64,000 nucleotides of DNA, from positions 1 through 64,000 of the forward strand of contig JAUYQR010000008.1 of NCBI GenBank assembly GCA_030697175.1, in the 5' to 3' direction. Positions 53,021 through 61,644 of the stretch are shown here, piece after piece. Origin of the DNA: Paracoccaceae bacterium. GTDB taxonomy: Bacteria; Pseudomonadota; Alphaproteobacteria; Rhodobacterales; Rhodobacteraceae. A program made the position numbers and the translations under genes. Under the pieces are notes generated by a model. That model was given only the letters and a program-made list of their open reading frames with translations, made no database searches and was not told where the DNA came from. Each line of letters opens with the position of its first letter. Positions within the stretch are counted from its first letter, which is position 1.

Positions 53021-54046
53021 ATGACCGACCACGCCAACCTCCTTGTGCAAGATGCGTCCGTCCGGACAGCGCGCCGCCTCTCGGTTGCGCCGATGATGGA
53101 CTGGACGGACCGTCATTGCCGCTATTTCCACCGCCAGATGACACGGCGGGCGATGCTTTACACCGAAATGGTCACCGCCCCGGCTGTCATCCACGGGCCA
53201 AAGCCGCGCCTTTTGGATTATTCCGCTGCCGAACATCCCGTAGCGCTGCAACTGGGCGGTTCGGTTCCGGCCGAACTTGCGCAGGCAGTCAGGATCGCGC
53301 GCCCCTGGGGCTATGACGAGATCAACCTCAACGTCGGCTGTCCGTCCGACAGGGTGCAATCAGGCTGCTTCGGGGCCGTGCTGATGGAGCGCCCCGCGCT
53401 GGTTGCCGACTGCGTCCGCGCGATGATCAGCGAGGCCGACGTGCCCGTCACGGTGAAATGCCGGATCGGCGTCGATGAGCAGAACCCCGAGGTGGTGCTG
53501 CCCGATTTCATTGACCAGGTCGCCAACGCCGGCGTCCGCCACGTCATCATCCACGCCCGCAAAGCATGGTTGCAGGGCCTGTCGCCAAAGGAAAACCGCG
53601 AAGTGCCGCCCCTCGACCGTGATCTGGTGCTGCGCATGAAGGCGGCGTTTCCCGACCTTGCGATCTCGGTCAACGGCGGTATCGCCACGCTGGCCGAGGC
53701 AGAGCGGTTCCTTGCGGCAGGGCTTGACGGCGTGATGATCGGGCGCGCGGCCTATCACGATCCGGGATCGGTGCTGATCGGGGCGGACCGGCTCTGGGGT
53801 GATGCGTTTGCGCCCGACGCCCACGCCGTTGTCGAGGCGATGCGCCCCTACATCGCCGACCATCTGGCCAGCGGCGGGCGGCTGCATCAGATCACCCGGC
53901 ACATGCTCGGGCTTTTCGCCGGGCGACCGGGCGCGCGCGGCTGGCGGCGCGCCCTGTCCGAAGGCGCGTCGCGCACCGGTGCCGGGCTGGACCTGATCGA
54001 CCGCGCGCTTGACGAGGTTCAGGCCGCGGCGGCGGCGGCGGCCTGA
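53021..54046 (+). CDS. dusA: tRNA-dihydrouridine synthase A
   Basis: A 341-residue FMN enzyme reducing uridines in the tRNA D-loop (U20/20a). Motifs: LSVAPMMDWTDRHCRYFHR, PVALQLGGSVP, EINLNVGCPSDRVQSGCFGA (catalytic Cys in GCF), VTVKCRIGVD and ISVNGGIATL with the FMN phosphate site IGRAAYHDPG. The C-terminal helical domain is DusA-specific. The start at 53021 follows CGGAA. The final codons read poly-Ala from a GCG/GCC repeat, and the last 28 bases overlap the convergent MFS gene. Confidence 0.93.
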   Translation: MTDHANLLVQDASVRTARRLSVAPMMDWTDRHCRYFHRQMTRRAMLYTEMVTAPAVIHGPKPRLLDYSAAEHPVALQLGGSVPAELAQAVRIARPWGYDEINLNVGCPSDRVQSGCFGAVLMERPALVADCVRAMISEADVPVTVKCRIGVDEQNPEVVLPDFIDQVANAGVRHVIIHARKAWLQGLSPKENREVPPLDRDLVLRMKAAFPDLAISVNGGIATLAEAERFLAAGLDGVMIGRAAYHDPGSVLIGADRLWGDAFAPDAHAVVEAMRPYIADHLASGGRLHQITRHMLGLFAGRPGARGWRRALSEGASRTGAGLDLIDRALDEVQAAAAAAA

Positions 54047-55218
54047 CGGTTCGACACCAGCCGTGACAGCGCGAAAGCGATGACACCGCACAGCGCGATG
54101 GCACCAAGCATCGGGGTGGCCGTGCCATCGAAGAACGGACCGGCGGCCGCGATCATCAGCCCTCCCGCCAGCATTTGCATCGTGCCGCCCAGTGACGAGG
54201 CAAGGCCTGCGATATCGCCGTGGTCATCCAGCGCCATGACCATCGTGGTCGGAATGATCAGCCCAAGGCAGGCGTTGGCCAGGAACAGCCCCGCAACGCA
54301 CACCGTCAAGGTTGCAAACCCAAGCAACGCCGCCCCGAACAACGCGACGGTAACGGCCGCGAAGCCTGCAGCGGCGACGGCCATCACCCGCTCGGATCCG
54401 TAGGTCTGGCCCAGATAGGCGGCCATCTGCGACGCAGCAAAGAAGCCGATCGCGTTGATCGCGAAGGCCAGCGAGAATCCGGTCGGCGACAGGCCGAAAT
54501 CCTCGGTGTAGACAAAGCTGGCCGAGGCGATGAACACGAAGAAACTCGCCATGCCAAAGCCGCCAAGGAACGTCAGCCCCATGAAAAGCGGGTCGGTCAG
54601 CAACCGCTTCGCACCCGTCAGCGCATCGGCCATGTTGAACGGCTGGCGTTGCGACGCTGGCAGCGTTTCCGGCTGAAACAGCCTGAGGATGACAAGGCTG
54701 ACCAGTGACGCAACCAGCAGCGCCCCAAAGATCGAGCGCCAGCCGAAAACCGCCATCAATCCCGCCCCCGCCAGCGGCGCCAGCATCGGCGAAATCGAGA
54801 TCACCAGCATCACCGCCGCCATCAGTCGTGTGGCTGCCGGCCCGGTATAGAGGTCGCGGATGATGGCGCGCGGCACCACCATCAGCGCCGCCCCGCCAAG
54901 CCCCTGGACAAAGCGGCCGGCCACCAGCCATTCGACGCTCGGGGCAAAGGTGCAGACGACCGACCCCACGATGAAAACCGCGATCCCGGCGTAAAGCGGC
55001 GTCTTGCGACCCGACCTGTCGGCCCACGGCCCGTAGATCAATTGCGCCAGACCAAAGGCGATGAAGTAGGCCGTGATTGTGGTCTGCATGCCCTGGATCG
55101 AGGTGCCAAGATCATTGCCGATCATTGGCATCGCCGGAAGATACATGTCGATTGCAAAGGGGCCGATACAGGACAAGAGCCCAAGCACAAGCGCCGGGCG
55201 CAGCAAGCGGTCAGACAT
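54019..55218 (-). CDS. MFS multidrug efflux transporter, Bcr/CflA type
   Basis: A 399-residue 12-helix transporter: MSDRLLRPALVLGLLSCIGP, IDMYLPAMPMIGNDL (TM1-2), GPWADRSGRKTPLYAG (loop 2-3 motif A, G.xADR.GRKT), RFVQGLGGAALMVVPRAIIR (motif C-like). It ends ALSRLVSNRQ followed by seven alanines. It exports toxic compounds using the proton gradient. It overlaps dusA by 28 bases at the 3' ends on opposite strands, and the shared trinucleotide repeat produces poly-Ala in both proteins. Confidence 0.9.
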   Translation of the reverse strand: MSDRLLRPALVLGLLSCIGPFAIDMYLPAMPMIGNDLGTSIQGMQTTITAYFIAFGLAQLIYGPWADRSGRKTPLYAGIAVFIVGSVVCTFAPSVEWLVAGRFVQGLGGAALMVVPRAIIRDLYTGPAATRLMAAVMLVISISPMLAPLAGAGLMAVFGWRSIFGALLVASLVSLVILRLFQPETLPASQRQPFNMADALTGAKRLLTDPLFMGLTFLGGFGMASFFVFIASASFVYTEDFGLSPTGFSLAFAINAIGFFAASQMAAYLGQTYGSERVMAVAAAGFAAVTVALFGAALLGFATLTVCVAGLFLANACLGLIIPTTMVMALDDHGDIAGLASSLGGTMQMLAGGLMIAAAGPFFDGTATPMLGAIALCGVIAFALSRLVSNRQAAAAAAA

Positions 55219-55377
55219 GGTGACCTCTGAATGGAATTGAACCGGGGGCGTTACACGCCGTTCATGCCAAGCTACAGAAACCGGCCGTCGGATGCCAGAG
55301 CCGCTGGCGGCCTCTCTGGTATGCTCCGGTTGCGCGCGGTATGCAGGAAGATAGGGCGACACCGAAAGGAAAAGATC

Positions 55378-56196
55378 GTGCCGGACGTGTCCGACCTCTT
55401 GCTGATGGTTGCACTGGCGTTGGTTCTGGGCGGGTTCGCCGGGGTGATCGGCGGCCTTCTGGGCGTTGGCGGCGGAATCGTTCTGGTGCCCGCCTTTCTT
55501 TATATGTTCACCACCCTTGGCTATGGCGGCGACCAGGTGATGCAGATCTGCGTGGCAACGTCACTGGCGACAATCGTCGTAACCTCGATCCGCTCGGTTC
55601 TGGCGCACCACAAGAAGGGCGCGGTGGATTGCTCCGTCCTGCGGCAATGGGCCCCGTTTCTGGTGATCGGTGCGGGCCTTGGGGTCGTTGCGGCGTCGCG
55701 CCTGCCCTCGACGGCATTGCAGGCGGTGTTTGGCGTGGTGGCCGGGGTGGTCGCCTTGTGGATGGCGTTCGGGCGCGACGACTGGCGCCTTGGCGAGGCG
55801 ATGCCGGGCCAGCCGACGCGCGGGCTGACGGGCACCGCTGTCGGGTTCCTGTCCGCTATGATGGGCATCGGCGGCGGGTCGTTCGGCGTGCCGATCATGA
55901 CGCTTTACGGCGTGCCGATCCACCGGGCCGTGGCGACGGCGGCAGGGTTCGGCGTGCTGATCGCGGTGCCATCGGTGATCGGGTTCCTGTTCGTGCCGGT
56001 GGCGGACGCGCCGCCGTGGACCGTGGGGGCGATCAGCATGCCTGCATTTCTGGTGGTGATCGGGACCACGCTGGCAACGACGCCCTTGGGGGTGCGGCTT
56101 GCACACGCGATGAACCCGAAGCCTCTGAGACGCGCCTTTGCGGTGTTTCTGGCGCTGGTCGCGCTGAACATGCTGCGCAAGGTGGCGGGATGGTAG
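55378..56196 (+). CDS. TauE/SafE-family permease
   Basis: A 272-residue membrane protein with about eight helices and the two-fold repeated motif of the family: GGLLGVGGGIVLVPAFLYMF in the first half and SAMMGIGGGSFGVPIMTLYG in the second. Family members export sulfite, sulfoacetate or other small anions or act as uptake permeases. GTG 55378 is chosen because AAGGA lies seven bases upstream; in-frame upstream codons lack character. The next gene begins inside the last codons. Confidence 0.9.
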   Translation: MPDVSDLLLMVALALVLGGFAGVIGGLLGVGGGIVLVPAFLYMFTTLGYGGDQVMQICVATSLATIVVTSIRSVLAHHKKGAVDCSVLRQWAPFLVIGAGLGVVAASRLPSTALQAVFGVVAGVVALWMAFGRDDWRLGEAMPGQPTRGLTGTAVGFLSAMMGIGGGSFGVPIMTLYGVPIHRAVATAAGFGVLIAVPSVIGFLFVPVADAPPWTVGAISMPAFLVVIGTTLATTPLGVRLAHAMNPKPLRRAFAVFLALVALNMLRKVAGW

Positions 56197-56954
56197 CGCC
56201 GATCCGGATGGCAGGGCGGGGCTGGGCGGTCTTTGGGCCGGACCCTCGCATCGCCGCCTGGGCCGAGGCCGCGCGCGAGGTGTCGCTTGGCGTGCTGACC
56301 GAAAGTGCCGCCGACTGGCGCTGCGGCAATACGTGGTTTGTCGGGGTGGACGCCCTGCCGAACGGCCCGGACGGCGCGGTTCGCGACGTGGCGTTTCCGT
56401 GGGAGGCGCTGCCGCTTGACCCCGAGCCGCTGCATCGAGGCCAACTGTCGGTCATGCGCCCCGGCTACCCGCAGCCCTCGGCGACCGAAAGCGAAGCCGC
56501 TCACCGGTTTCGCGTGACACGCGACGCGGCGCACCTTGACGGGCTTTTGCTGCTGCCACCCGGCCAGCGGCGGCTGGTGAAAGAACCGCATGGCTGGATT
56601 CTGGGCCTGCCCCTGAACCCTTGCGGACCGGACGCCTCGCCCCTCGTGGTCTGGGATGGCAGCCACGAGGTGATGCGGGCCGCGCTGTCGCAGGTTCTGG
56701 CGCAGCATCCTGCCCACACCTGGGGCGAGGTCGAGGTCACCGAGGCCTACAAGGCGGCGCGACGGCAGGTGTTCGACACGTGCCAGCGGGTGCAACTGCC
56801 CACCAGGCCGGGCGAGGCGACGCTCATTCACCGTCTGATGCTGCATGGGGTGGTGCCTTGGGCAAAGGGCGCAGCGGCCCCGCCCGAAGGTCGGATGATC
56901 GCCTATTTCCGGCCGCAGCTACGCTCGGTGGCGGACTGGCTGCAAAAGCCCTGA
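56190..56954 (+). CDS. PhyH-like (phytanoyl-CoA dioxygenase fold) protein
   Basis: A 254-residue soluble protein with no signal peptide. SPLVVWDGSHEVMRAALSQ and TLIHRLMLHGVVPWAKG correspond to the GSH and C-terminal H of phytanoyl-CoA dioxygenase-like folds, with RMIAYFRPQ as the following Arg strand. A first HxD metal motif is not clearly visible, so Fe(II)/2-oxoglutarate chemistry is unproven. It overlaps the TauE-type gene by seven bases and is likely cotranscribed. Related proteins are annotated as hypothetical or PhyH. Confidence 0.6.
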   Translation: MVAPIRMAGRGWAVFGPDPRIAAWAEAAREVSLGVLTESAADWRCGNTWFVGVDALPNGPDGAVRDVAFPWEALPLDPEPLHRGQLSVMRPGYPQPSATESEAAHRFRVTRDAAHLDGLLLLPPGQRRLVKEPHGWILGLPLNPCGPDASPLVVWDGSHEVMRAALSQVLAQHPAHTWGEVEVTEAYKAARRQVFDTCQRVQLPTRPGEATLIHRLMLHGVVPWAKGAAAPPEGRMIAYFRPQLRSVADWLQKP

Positions 56955-56966
56955 CGCTGCCCCGCG

Positions 56967-57197
56967 CTAGCGGTCCAGACGCCCCATCCGGCCACCACGA
57001 CGCTTGGCCAATCGCGGCGCGCGGGCCGGCAGGTCTGCCATGATCTCGGCCCGCTCTTCATGGCTCAGACGCGACCACGTCGAGATTTCCTCGATCGTGC
57101 GAAAGCAGCCGACGCAAAGCCGCTCTTCGGGGTGAACCACGCAGAGCTTCACGCAAGGCGACTGGACTTCGTCGCGCATCCAGATGTCGTCTTTCAC
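56967..57197 (-). CDS. DUF1289 protein
   Basis: A 76-residue protein with four cysteines arranged SPCVKLCVVHPEERLCVGCF, the DUF1289 signature that presumably binds zinc or an iron-sulfur centre. The C-terminus is basic (PRLAKRRGGRMGRLDR). GTG 57197 preceded by GAAGGG (spacing nine) is preferred over the in-frame ATG at 57179. It is convergent with the PhyH-like gene (12-base gap) and lies downstream of ruvX on the same strand. Function unknown. Confidence 0.82.
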   Translation of the reverse strand: MKDDIWMRDEVQSPCVKLCVVHPEERLCVGCFRTIEEISTWSRLSHEERAEIMADLPARAPRLAKRRGGRMGRLDR

Positions 57198-57321
57198 TCG
57201 TTGCGGCCCTTCGTCATCGGTCTTGCTCGCAGGATATAGGGCGAAAGGCGCTTCACGATCACCCCTTTGCGACGTTTTGGCGCCGGATGCGCCGGGGCCG
57301 TGTGATTTTCGCCGCAGGCGA

Positions 57322-57801
57322 TCAGCGCGGCCCGGCGTCCAGATGCGCCAGACGGTCCAGCGCGCCTTGCAGGATATAGGTCGCGGCCACCGCGTCGATC
57401 ACCTCGCGGCGGCGCTGGCGCGAGGCGTCTGCCTCCAGAAGCGCGCGTTCCGCCGCGACGGTGGACAGCCGCTCATCCCAGAAGAAGATCGGCAGGGGCG
57501 TCAGCTTTTCCAGATTGCGGGCGAAGGCGCGGGTCGACTGCACACGCGGGCCTTCCGATCCGTCCATGTTGAGCGGCAGGCCAAGCAGGATCGCGGTCGC
57601 CTTGCGCTCGGCCAGCAACGCCAGAAGCCGCGCGGCGTCCAGGGTGAACTTCTCGCGCCGGATCACGTCCACCGGGGTCGCCACAGACCGGCGAAGGTCG
57701 GAAATCGCCACGCCGATCGTCTTGTCGCCCAGATCAAGCCCGGCAATCGCGCGGTTGGGCTGCAAGACGGCCGCGAAACCCTCGATGCTGTCGCAAATCA
57801 T
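57322..57801 (-). CDS. ruvX: Holliday-junction resolvase-like protein RuvX (YqgF)
   Basis: A 159-residue RNase-H-fold protein: [18 protein letters not shown] (first catalytic Asp), [29 protein letters not shown] and the C-terminal [14 protein letters not shown] with the last Asp. It processes the 5' end of 16S rRNA precursors. It starts inside the ccmI stop region with a four-base overlap. Confidence 0.93.
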   Translation of the reverse strand: MICDSIEGFAAVLQPNRAIAGLDLGDKTIGVAISDLRRSVATPVDVIRREKFTLDAARLLALLAERKATAILLGLPLNMDGSEGPRVQSTRAFARNLEKLTPLPIFFWDERLSTVAAERALLEADASRQRRREVIDAVAATYILQGALDRLAHLDAGPR

Positions 57802-59009
57802 GGCACCAGCCCGGTTTCGACCGCTGCAAGGCGCAGGAACGACAGTTCGGCATCGCGGCTGACAAACCTGACCTTGGCCTCGTCATAGATCTTTTGCGCC
57901 TCGTCGCGGCGTTCCAGCACCACCAGCGAGCGGATCAGCCGGTTCCAGTCCTCGACCGACCCGCCATCGGTGGCAAGCCGGTCCGACAATTGCGCAACCA
58001 TGCCCTCGATCATCGCCTGTCGCTCTTCCGGCGCCATTTCGGCAGCGGCGGCAACGTCTCCCGCATTGGGGCCAGAGGCTTCGGGCAGGGTATAATTGAC
58101 CCCGGCAAGGTAGGCCACGTCCTCGATCTCGGCGCGGATGCGCGCGATCCATGGCGCGTCTGCCGGGCCTTCCTGCAGCAGCGGTTGCCACAGCGTAAAG
58201 GCGCGGTCATAGCGGCCAGACTGCGCGAACATCAGGCCGGAATAGTAACGCGCGACCGGCTCTTGCGGATCACGGCTCAGGGCCGCAACCAGCTCCACCT
58301 CGGCTTCCGGCGAAACATACCCACCGGCGGCGGCGATCATAATCTCGGCAAGGCTGGCGTGGTCATTGGCGGTGGCTGCGTCGCCCCTCACCGCGATCAA
58401 CCGGCGCTGGGCGGATTCGGCGGCTGCGTAGTTGCCCAAGGCAGCCTCGTTGCGGGCCAGAAGCTCCAGCCCGCGCTGATCGTTGGGCCGGTCCGTCACG
58501 GCTGTGCGCAGTTTTTCCATCAGGTCCAGGAAATCTGGCGCAAGACCGGTCGGTGCCTGCGGCTTGGGTGCCGCCGCCACGGCCTCAGCCTGCGCCGGGC
58601 GGCTTTGCATCCGCGCGTCGGCGGCCGCGATCCGCGCCTTCAACGGCAGGTCTGGGTAACCCGGCGCGCCAAGATAGACATAGGTGCCAATCCCGCCCGC
58701 AAGGATCGCCAGCACCAAAGCGGCTGGCAAAAGCGCAGGCGTGGCAGAGACGGCCTGCGGCGTGTCAGATGCGCGGTCGGCATCAAGGATGCGACGACCG
58801 ACTTCGCTGCGCAGGCGCTGGGCTTCGTCGGGTGCCAGAGTGCCGCGCGCGATGTCGCGTTCAACCTCGGCCAGTTGGTCCTTGTAAACCTTGATATCTA
58901 CGGCCGTCGCTTCGGCCAGCCCGCGGTCGCGGCGCAGCGCGACCAGAAGGATCGCAGCCACGGCAAGGAACAGTCCTACCGACGCCGCCCAAAAACCCCA
59001 GTCCTGCAT
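57798..59009 (-). CDS. ccmI: Cytochrome c biogenesis protein CcmI
   Basis: A 403-residue membrane protein: TM1 ([21 protein letters not shown]), a cytosolic segment with the CcmI motif [20 protein letters not shown]2 ([21 protein letters not shown]), and a periplasmic TPR domain from about residue 160 (tandem [25 protein letters not shown]). It chaperones apocytochrome c to the heme ligation complex. It overlaps ruvX by four bases and is divergent from soxB with a 235-base gap. Confidence 0.9.
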   Translation of the reverse strand: MQDWGFWAASVGLFLAVAAILLVALRRDRGLAEATAVDIKVYKDQLAEVERDIARGTLAPDEAQRLRSEVGRRILDADRASDTPQAVSATPALLPAALVLAILAGGIGTYVYLGAPGYPDLPLKARIAAADARMQSRPAQAEAVAAAPKPQAPTGLAPDFLDLMEKLRTAVTDRPNDQRGLELLARNEAALGNYAAAESAQRRLIAVRGDAATANDHASLAEIMIAAAGGYVSPEAEVELVAALSRDPQEPVARYYSGLMFAQSGRYDRAFTLWQPLLQEGPADAPWIARIRAEIEDVAYLAGVNYTLPEASGPNAGDVAAAAEMAPEERQAMIEGMVAQLSDRLATDGGSVEDWNRLIRSLVVLERRDEAQKIYDEAKVRFVSRDAELSFLRLAAVETGLVP

Positions 59010-59244
59010 GGCTTCGCCCGTTCCAATCCCGTTGACTGCACGCGATGTAATGGTTCCCAGGGTCAGGCAAAAGGGGCATTTCGTCCCGCCCGGTGCGCGA
59101 TTGCCTCACTGCGCTGCGACACGCTGCCATATGTCGTATTTTTCCCGATTGCGCCGCTGTCGGGTGCGGATATATCCCACACTCGTTCCATGAGGGTGAG
59201 GCTGGACCGCCCCGGTTCCACCCGCCAAAGAGAATGAGGCCCCG

Positions 59245-60492
59245 ATGCAGCGTTATTCGGTCTTTGCCATCGCCCGTGAGGCAGTGCGCTATCACATGGG
59301 CTGGGAGCGGGCCTGGGCCTCGCCCCAGCCGAAAGCATCCTACGACGCGATCATCGTGGGCGCCGGGGGCCACGGCCTCGCCACCGCCTATTACCTCGGC
59401 AAGAATTTCGGCATCACCAATGTCGCGGTGATCGAAAAGGGCTGGCTTGGCGGCGGCAACACCGGCCGCAACACCACGATCATCCGGTCGAACTACCTGC
59501 AAGACCCCTCCGCCGCGATCTACGAAAAGGCGCGGTCCTTGTATGAAACCCTCAGCCAGGAACTGAACTACAACGTCATGTTCAGCCCCCGTGGCCTGCT
59601 GATGCTGGGCCAGACCCACCACGAGGTGCGCGGCTACCTGCGCACGGTCCACGCCAACACCCTGCAAGGCGTGCAGACCGAATGGATCAGCCCCCAGCGC
59701 GTCAAGGAACTGGTGCCGATCATCAACATCGACGGCCCGCGCTACCCGATCCTCGGCGCCCTGTATCAGGCCCGCGGTGGCACCGCCCGCCACGACGCCG
59801 TCGCCTGGGGCTATGCCCGCGCCTGTTCGGCGATGGGGATGCACATCATCCAGAACTGCGAGGTCAAGGGCGTGCGGTCGGAAAACGGCCAGGTCACCGG
59901 CATCGACACCACGCGCGGGTTCATCGGCTGCAAGAAGCTGGGCATGGTCGTCGCCGGCCACTCCGGCCAACTCGCCGAAATGGCGGGTTTCCGCCTGCCG
60001 ATCGAGGCGGTGGCGCTGCAGGCCCTCGTGTCTGAGCCGATCAAGCCCTGCATGGACGTGGTGGTGATGGCCAACACCGTCCACGGCTACATGTCGCAGT
60101 CCGACAAGGGCGAGATGGTGATCGGCGGCGGCACCGACGGCTTCAACAACTACACCCAGCGCGGCAGTTTCCACCACATCGAGGAAACCCTGCGCGCCCT
60201 GGTCGAAACCTTCCCGATGATCAGCCGTCTCAAGATGTTGCGCCAGTGGGGCGGCATCGTCGACATGACCGGCGACCGCTCGCCCCTGATCTCCAAAACC
60301 CCGCTTGGCAACTGCTTCATCAACTGCGGCTGGGGCACCGGCGGGTTCAAGGCGATCCCCGGCTCGGGCTGGGCGATGGCCGAGCTGATGGCCAAGGGCG
60401 AGCCGGGACCGCTGGCCGAAGACTTCAGCATGTGGCGCTTCAAGGACGGCCAGTTCATCGACGAATCCGTCGCCGCGGGGGTGGCGCATTGA
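59245..60492 (+). CDS. soxB: Sarcosine oxidase beta subunit
   Basis: A 415-residue flavoprotein: IIVGAGGHGLATAYYLGKNF (FAD-binding), GWLGGGNTGRNTTIIRSNY, GGTARHDAVAWGYARAC with His183 at the position that covalently carries FMN in heterotetrameric enzymes, and the C-terminal INCGWGTGGFKAIPGSGW. It oxidises sarcosine to glycine, with 5,10-methylene-tetrahydrofolate and H2O2 formed by the SoxA subunit. The C-terminal tail GPLAEDFSMWRFKDGQFIDE is repeated in the degenerate chimera at 60950-61126. First gene of the operon. Confidence 0.95.
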   Translation: MQRYSVFAIAREAVRYHMGWERAWASPQPKASYDAIIVGAGGHGLATAYYLGKNFGITNVAVIEKGWLGGGNTGRNTTIIRSNYLQDPSAAIYEKARSLYETLSQELNYNVMFSPRGLLMLGQTHHEVRGYLRTVHANTLQGVQTEWISPQRVKELVPIINIDGPRYPILGALYQARGGTARHDAVAWGYARACSAMGMHIIQNCEVKGVRSENGQVTGIDTTRGFIGCKKLGMVVAGHSGQLAEMAGFRLPIEAVALQALVSEPIKPCMDVVVMANTVHGYMSQSDKGEMVIGGGTDGFNNYTQRGSFHHIEETLRALVETFPMISRLKMLRQWGGIVDMTGDRSPLISKTPLGNCFINCGWGTGGFKAIPGSGWAMAELMAKGEPGPLAEDFSMWRFKDGQFIDESVAAGVAH

Positions 60493-60565
60493 TGAACGCC
60501 ATCGGGAACCATAAGCCGGACCGCGACGTTCCCTCTGCAGCCTCATCCCTGCAGGAGACATTCAA

Positions 60566-60874
60566 ATGTCCGACCAACGCCAATCCACCCCGCCGCAATC
60601 CGGTGAAAAATCCAATGGTGCCATCATCTTCATCGTCGGAGGTCTTGTCGTCGCCGTGGCTGTGCTGGGCTATGTCTTCACCGACGGGTTCGGCGGCGGC
60701 TCCATGCCCGGTGCGACATCTGATGCTCCAGCCATCAGCATTGAAAACAATGCCACGGCCCCCGCAGCTGCCCCGGCCCCGGCAGAACCCGCGCCTGCCC
60801 CGGCTGAGACCGCACCCGCTGCCCCCGCACCCGCTGCCCCCGAACCGGCACCGGCCGCACCAGCCAACCCCTGA
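60566..60874 (+). CDS. Single-helix protein with Pro/Ala-rich tail (in sox operon)
   Basis: A 102-residue protein: cytosolic N-terminus MSDQRQSTPPQSGEKSNG, one transmembrane helix (AIIFIVGGLVVAVAVLGYVF), then a periplasmic tail of Ala-Pro-Glu repeats (APAPAEPAPAPAETAPAAPA). AGGAGA lies just upstream of the ATG, a good translation signal. It lies 73 bases after soxB. A second single-helix protein with a low-complexity tail lies at 61291; the two may be diverged copies from a duplication. Function unknown. Confidence 0.65.
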   Translation: MSDQRQSTPPQSGEKSNGAIIFIVGGLVVAVAVLGYVFTDGFGGGSMPGATSDAPAISIENNATAPAAAPAPAEPAPAPAETAPAAPAPAAPEPAPAAPANP

Positions 60875-60899
60875 GTCTGCCAGCCTTGAGATCACCGCC

Positions 60900-60930
60900 A
60901 ACGGCGGGCACCCCCGGGTGCCTGCCGTTT
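60900..60930 (+). terminator. 13-bp hairpin after the first single-helix gene
   Basis: AACGGCGGGCACC (60900-60912) pairs with GGTGCCTGCCGTT (60917-60929) with one wobble or mismatch, a 4-base loop and three T residues at the end. It starts 25 bases after the stop at 60874. An intrinsic terminator here would attenuate soxB transcripts before soxD and soxA. Confidence 0.55.
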
Positions 60931-60949
60931 CCATATGCGGAGACCGTAC

Positions 60950-61126
60950 ATGCTGACCCTCGAATGCCCCTATCGCGGCGTCGCCGCCGAGGAAACCGAA
61001 CTCTCCCCCGGCTACGAGGCGCATCTGAAACGCGTCGGCCCCCTGGCCGAGGCATTCAACATGTGGCGCTTCAAGGAAGGCCAGTTCATCGACGACTCCG
61101 ACGCAGCGGGGGGTTGTGCATTGATG
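60950..61126 (+). pseudogene. Chimeric remnant: soxD head fused to soxB tail
   Basis: From ATG 60950, MLTLECPYRGVAAEETELSP and GYEAHLKRVGP match the first 31 residues of the intact SoxD at 61645 (MLILTCPYCGIKADETELSP). From GPLAEAFNMWRFKEGQFIDD onward the sequence matches the last 27 residues of SoxB. The second zinc cysteine is Arg (CPYR instead of CPYC), and one extra base near the end of the SoxB part removes its stop, so reading would continue in a random frame. The junction lies at a shared GGNCC(C) stretch around 61037-61042. This is the expected scar of a tandem duplication and not a working gene. Confidence 0.85.
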
Positions 61127-61290
61127 GTGCAGATGCAGCAAAGGTCATGCGACCTGACGGCCCCGACACGGCGGCATTTCGGCCATGGCGCTGCCGGGGC
61201 AGCAATTCCTTGCCAGGAGCGGTTGAACCGGCAAGTGGCAACGTCCACTTCCGAAGGGTGGGTTTCTCCACAGGCGATGGAGTTCGATGA

Positions 61291-61563
61291 ATGGCACTTG
61301 AAAACGGAAGCCGCAAATGGGTCGTTGGCGGCGGCATTGCGGCCGCAGCAGCGGCAGCGGTCGTGGGCGGATGGTTCCTGTTCGGCGCGGGTGGCGCGCC
61401 CGTGGCCACTGAAGACGCTGCAGAGACCGCTGCCCCCGAAGAAGACGCGGAAGACGACGCGGAAGTCGGGGCCGAAGCCGAGACCGAAGCCGAGGATGCA
61501 CCCGACGCCGACGCCGGAGCCGAGCCTGAGGCTGAGGCTGAGGCTGAGGCTGAGGCCGACTGA
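61291..61563 (+). CDS. Single-helix protein with acidic Glu/Ala-rich tail (in sox operon)
   Basis: A 90-residue protein: short basic N-terminus MALENGSRKW, one hydrophobic helix (VVGGGIAAAAAAAVVGGWFLF), then an acidic tail of Glu-Ala/Asp-Ala repeats ending AEAEAEAEAD. GGAG lies eight bases before the ATG. It occupies the same place relative to the downstream soxD as the protein at 60566 does to the chimera, which fits duplication and divergence. The low-complexity tail is unstable DNA (GAGGCT repeats). Expression is uncertain. Confidence 0.55.
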   Translation: MALENGSRKWVVGGGIAAAAAAAVVGGWFLFGAGGAPVATEDAAETAAPEEDAEDDAEVGAEAETEAEDAPDADAGAEPEAEAEAEAEAD

Positions 61564-61644
61564 GTCCGACACCAGGGCGCGGGGTCTCGGGGGCAGGCGC
61601 CACGGCTGCGCGCTTGCCCTCCTCATTCTGTCCGGAGCCCCAAG

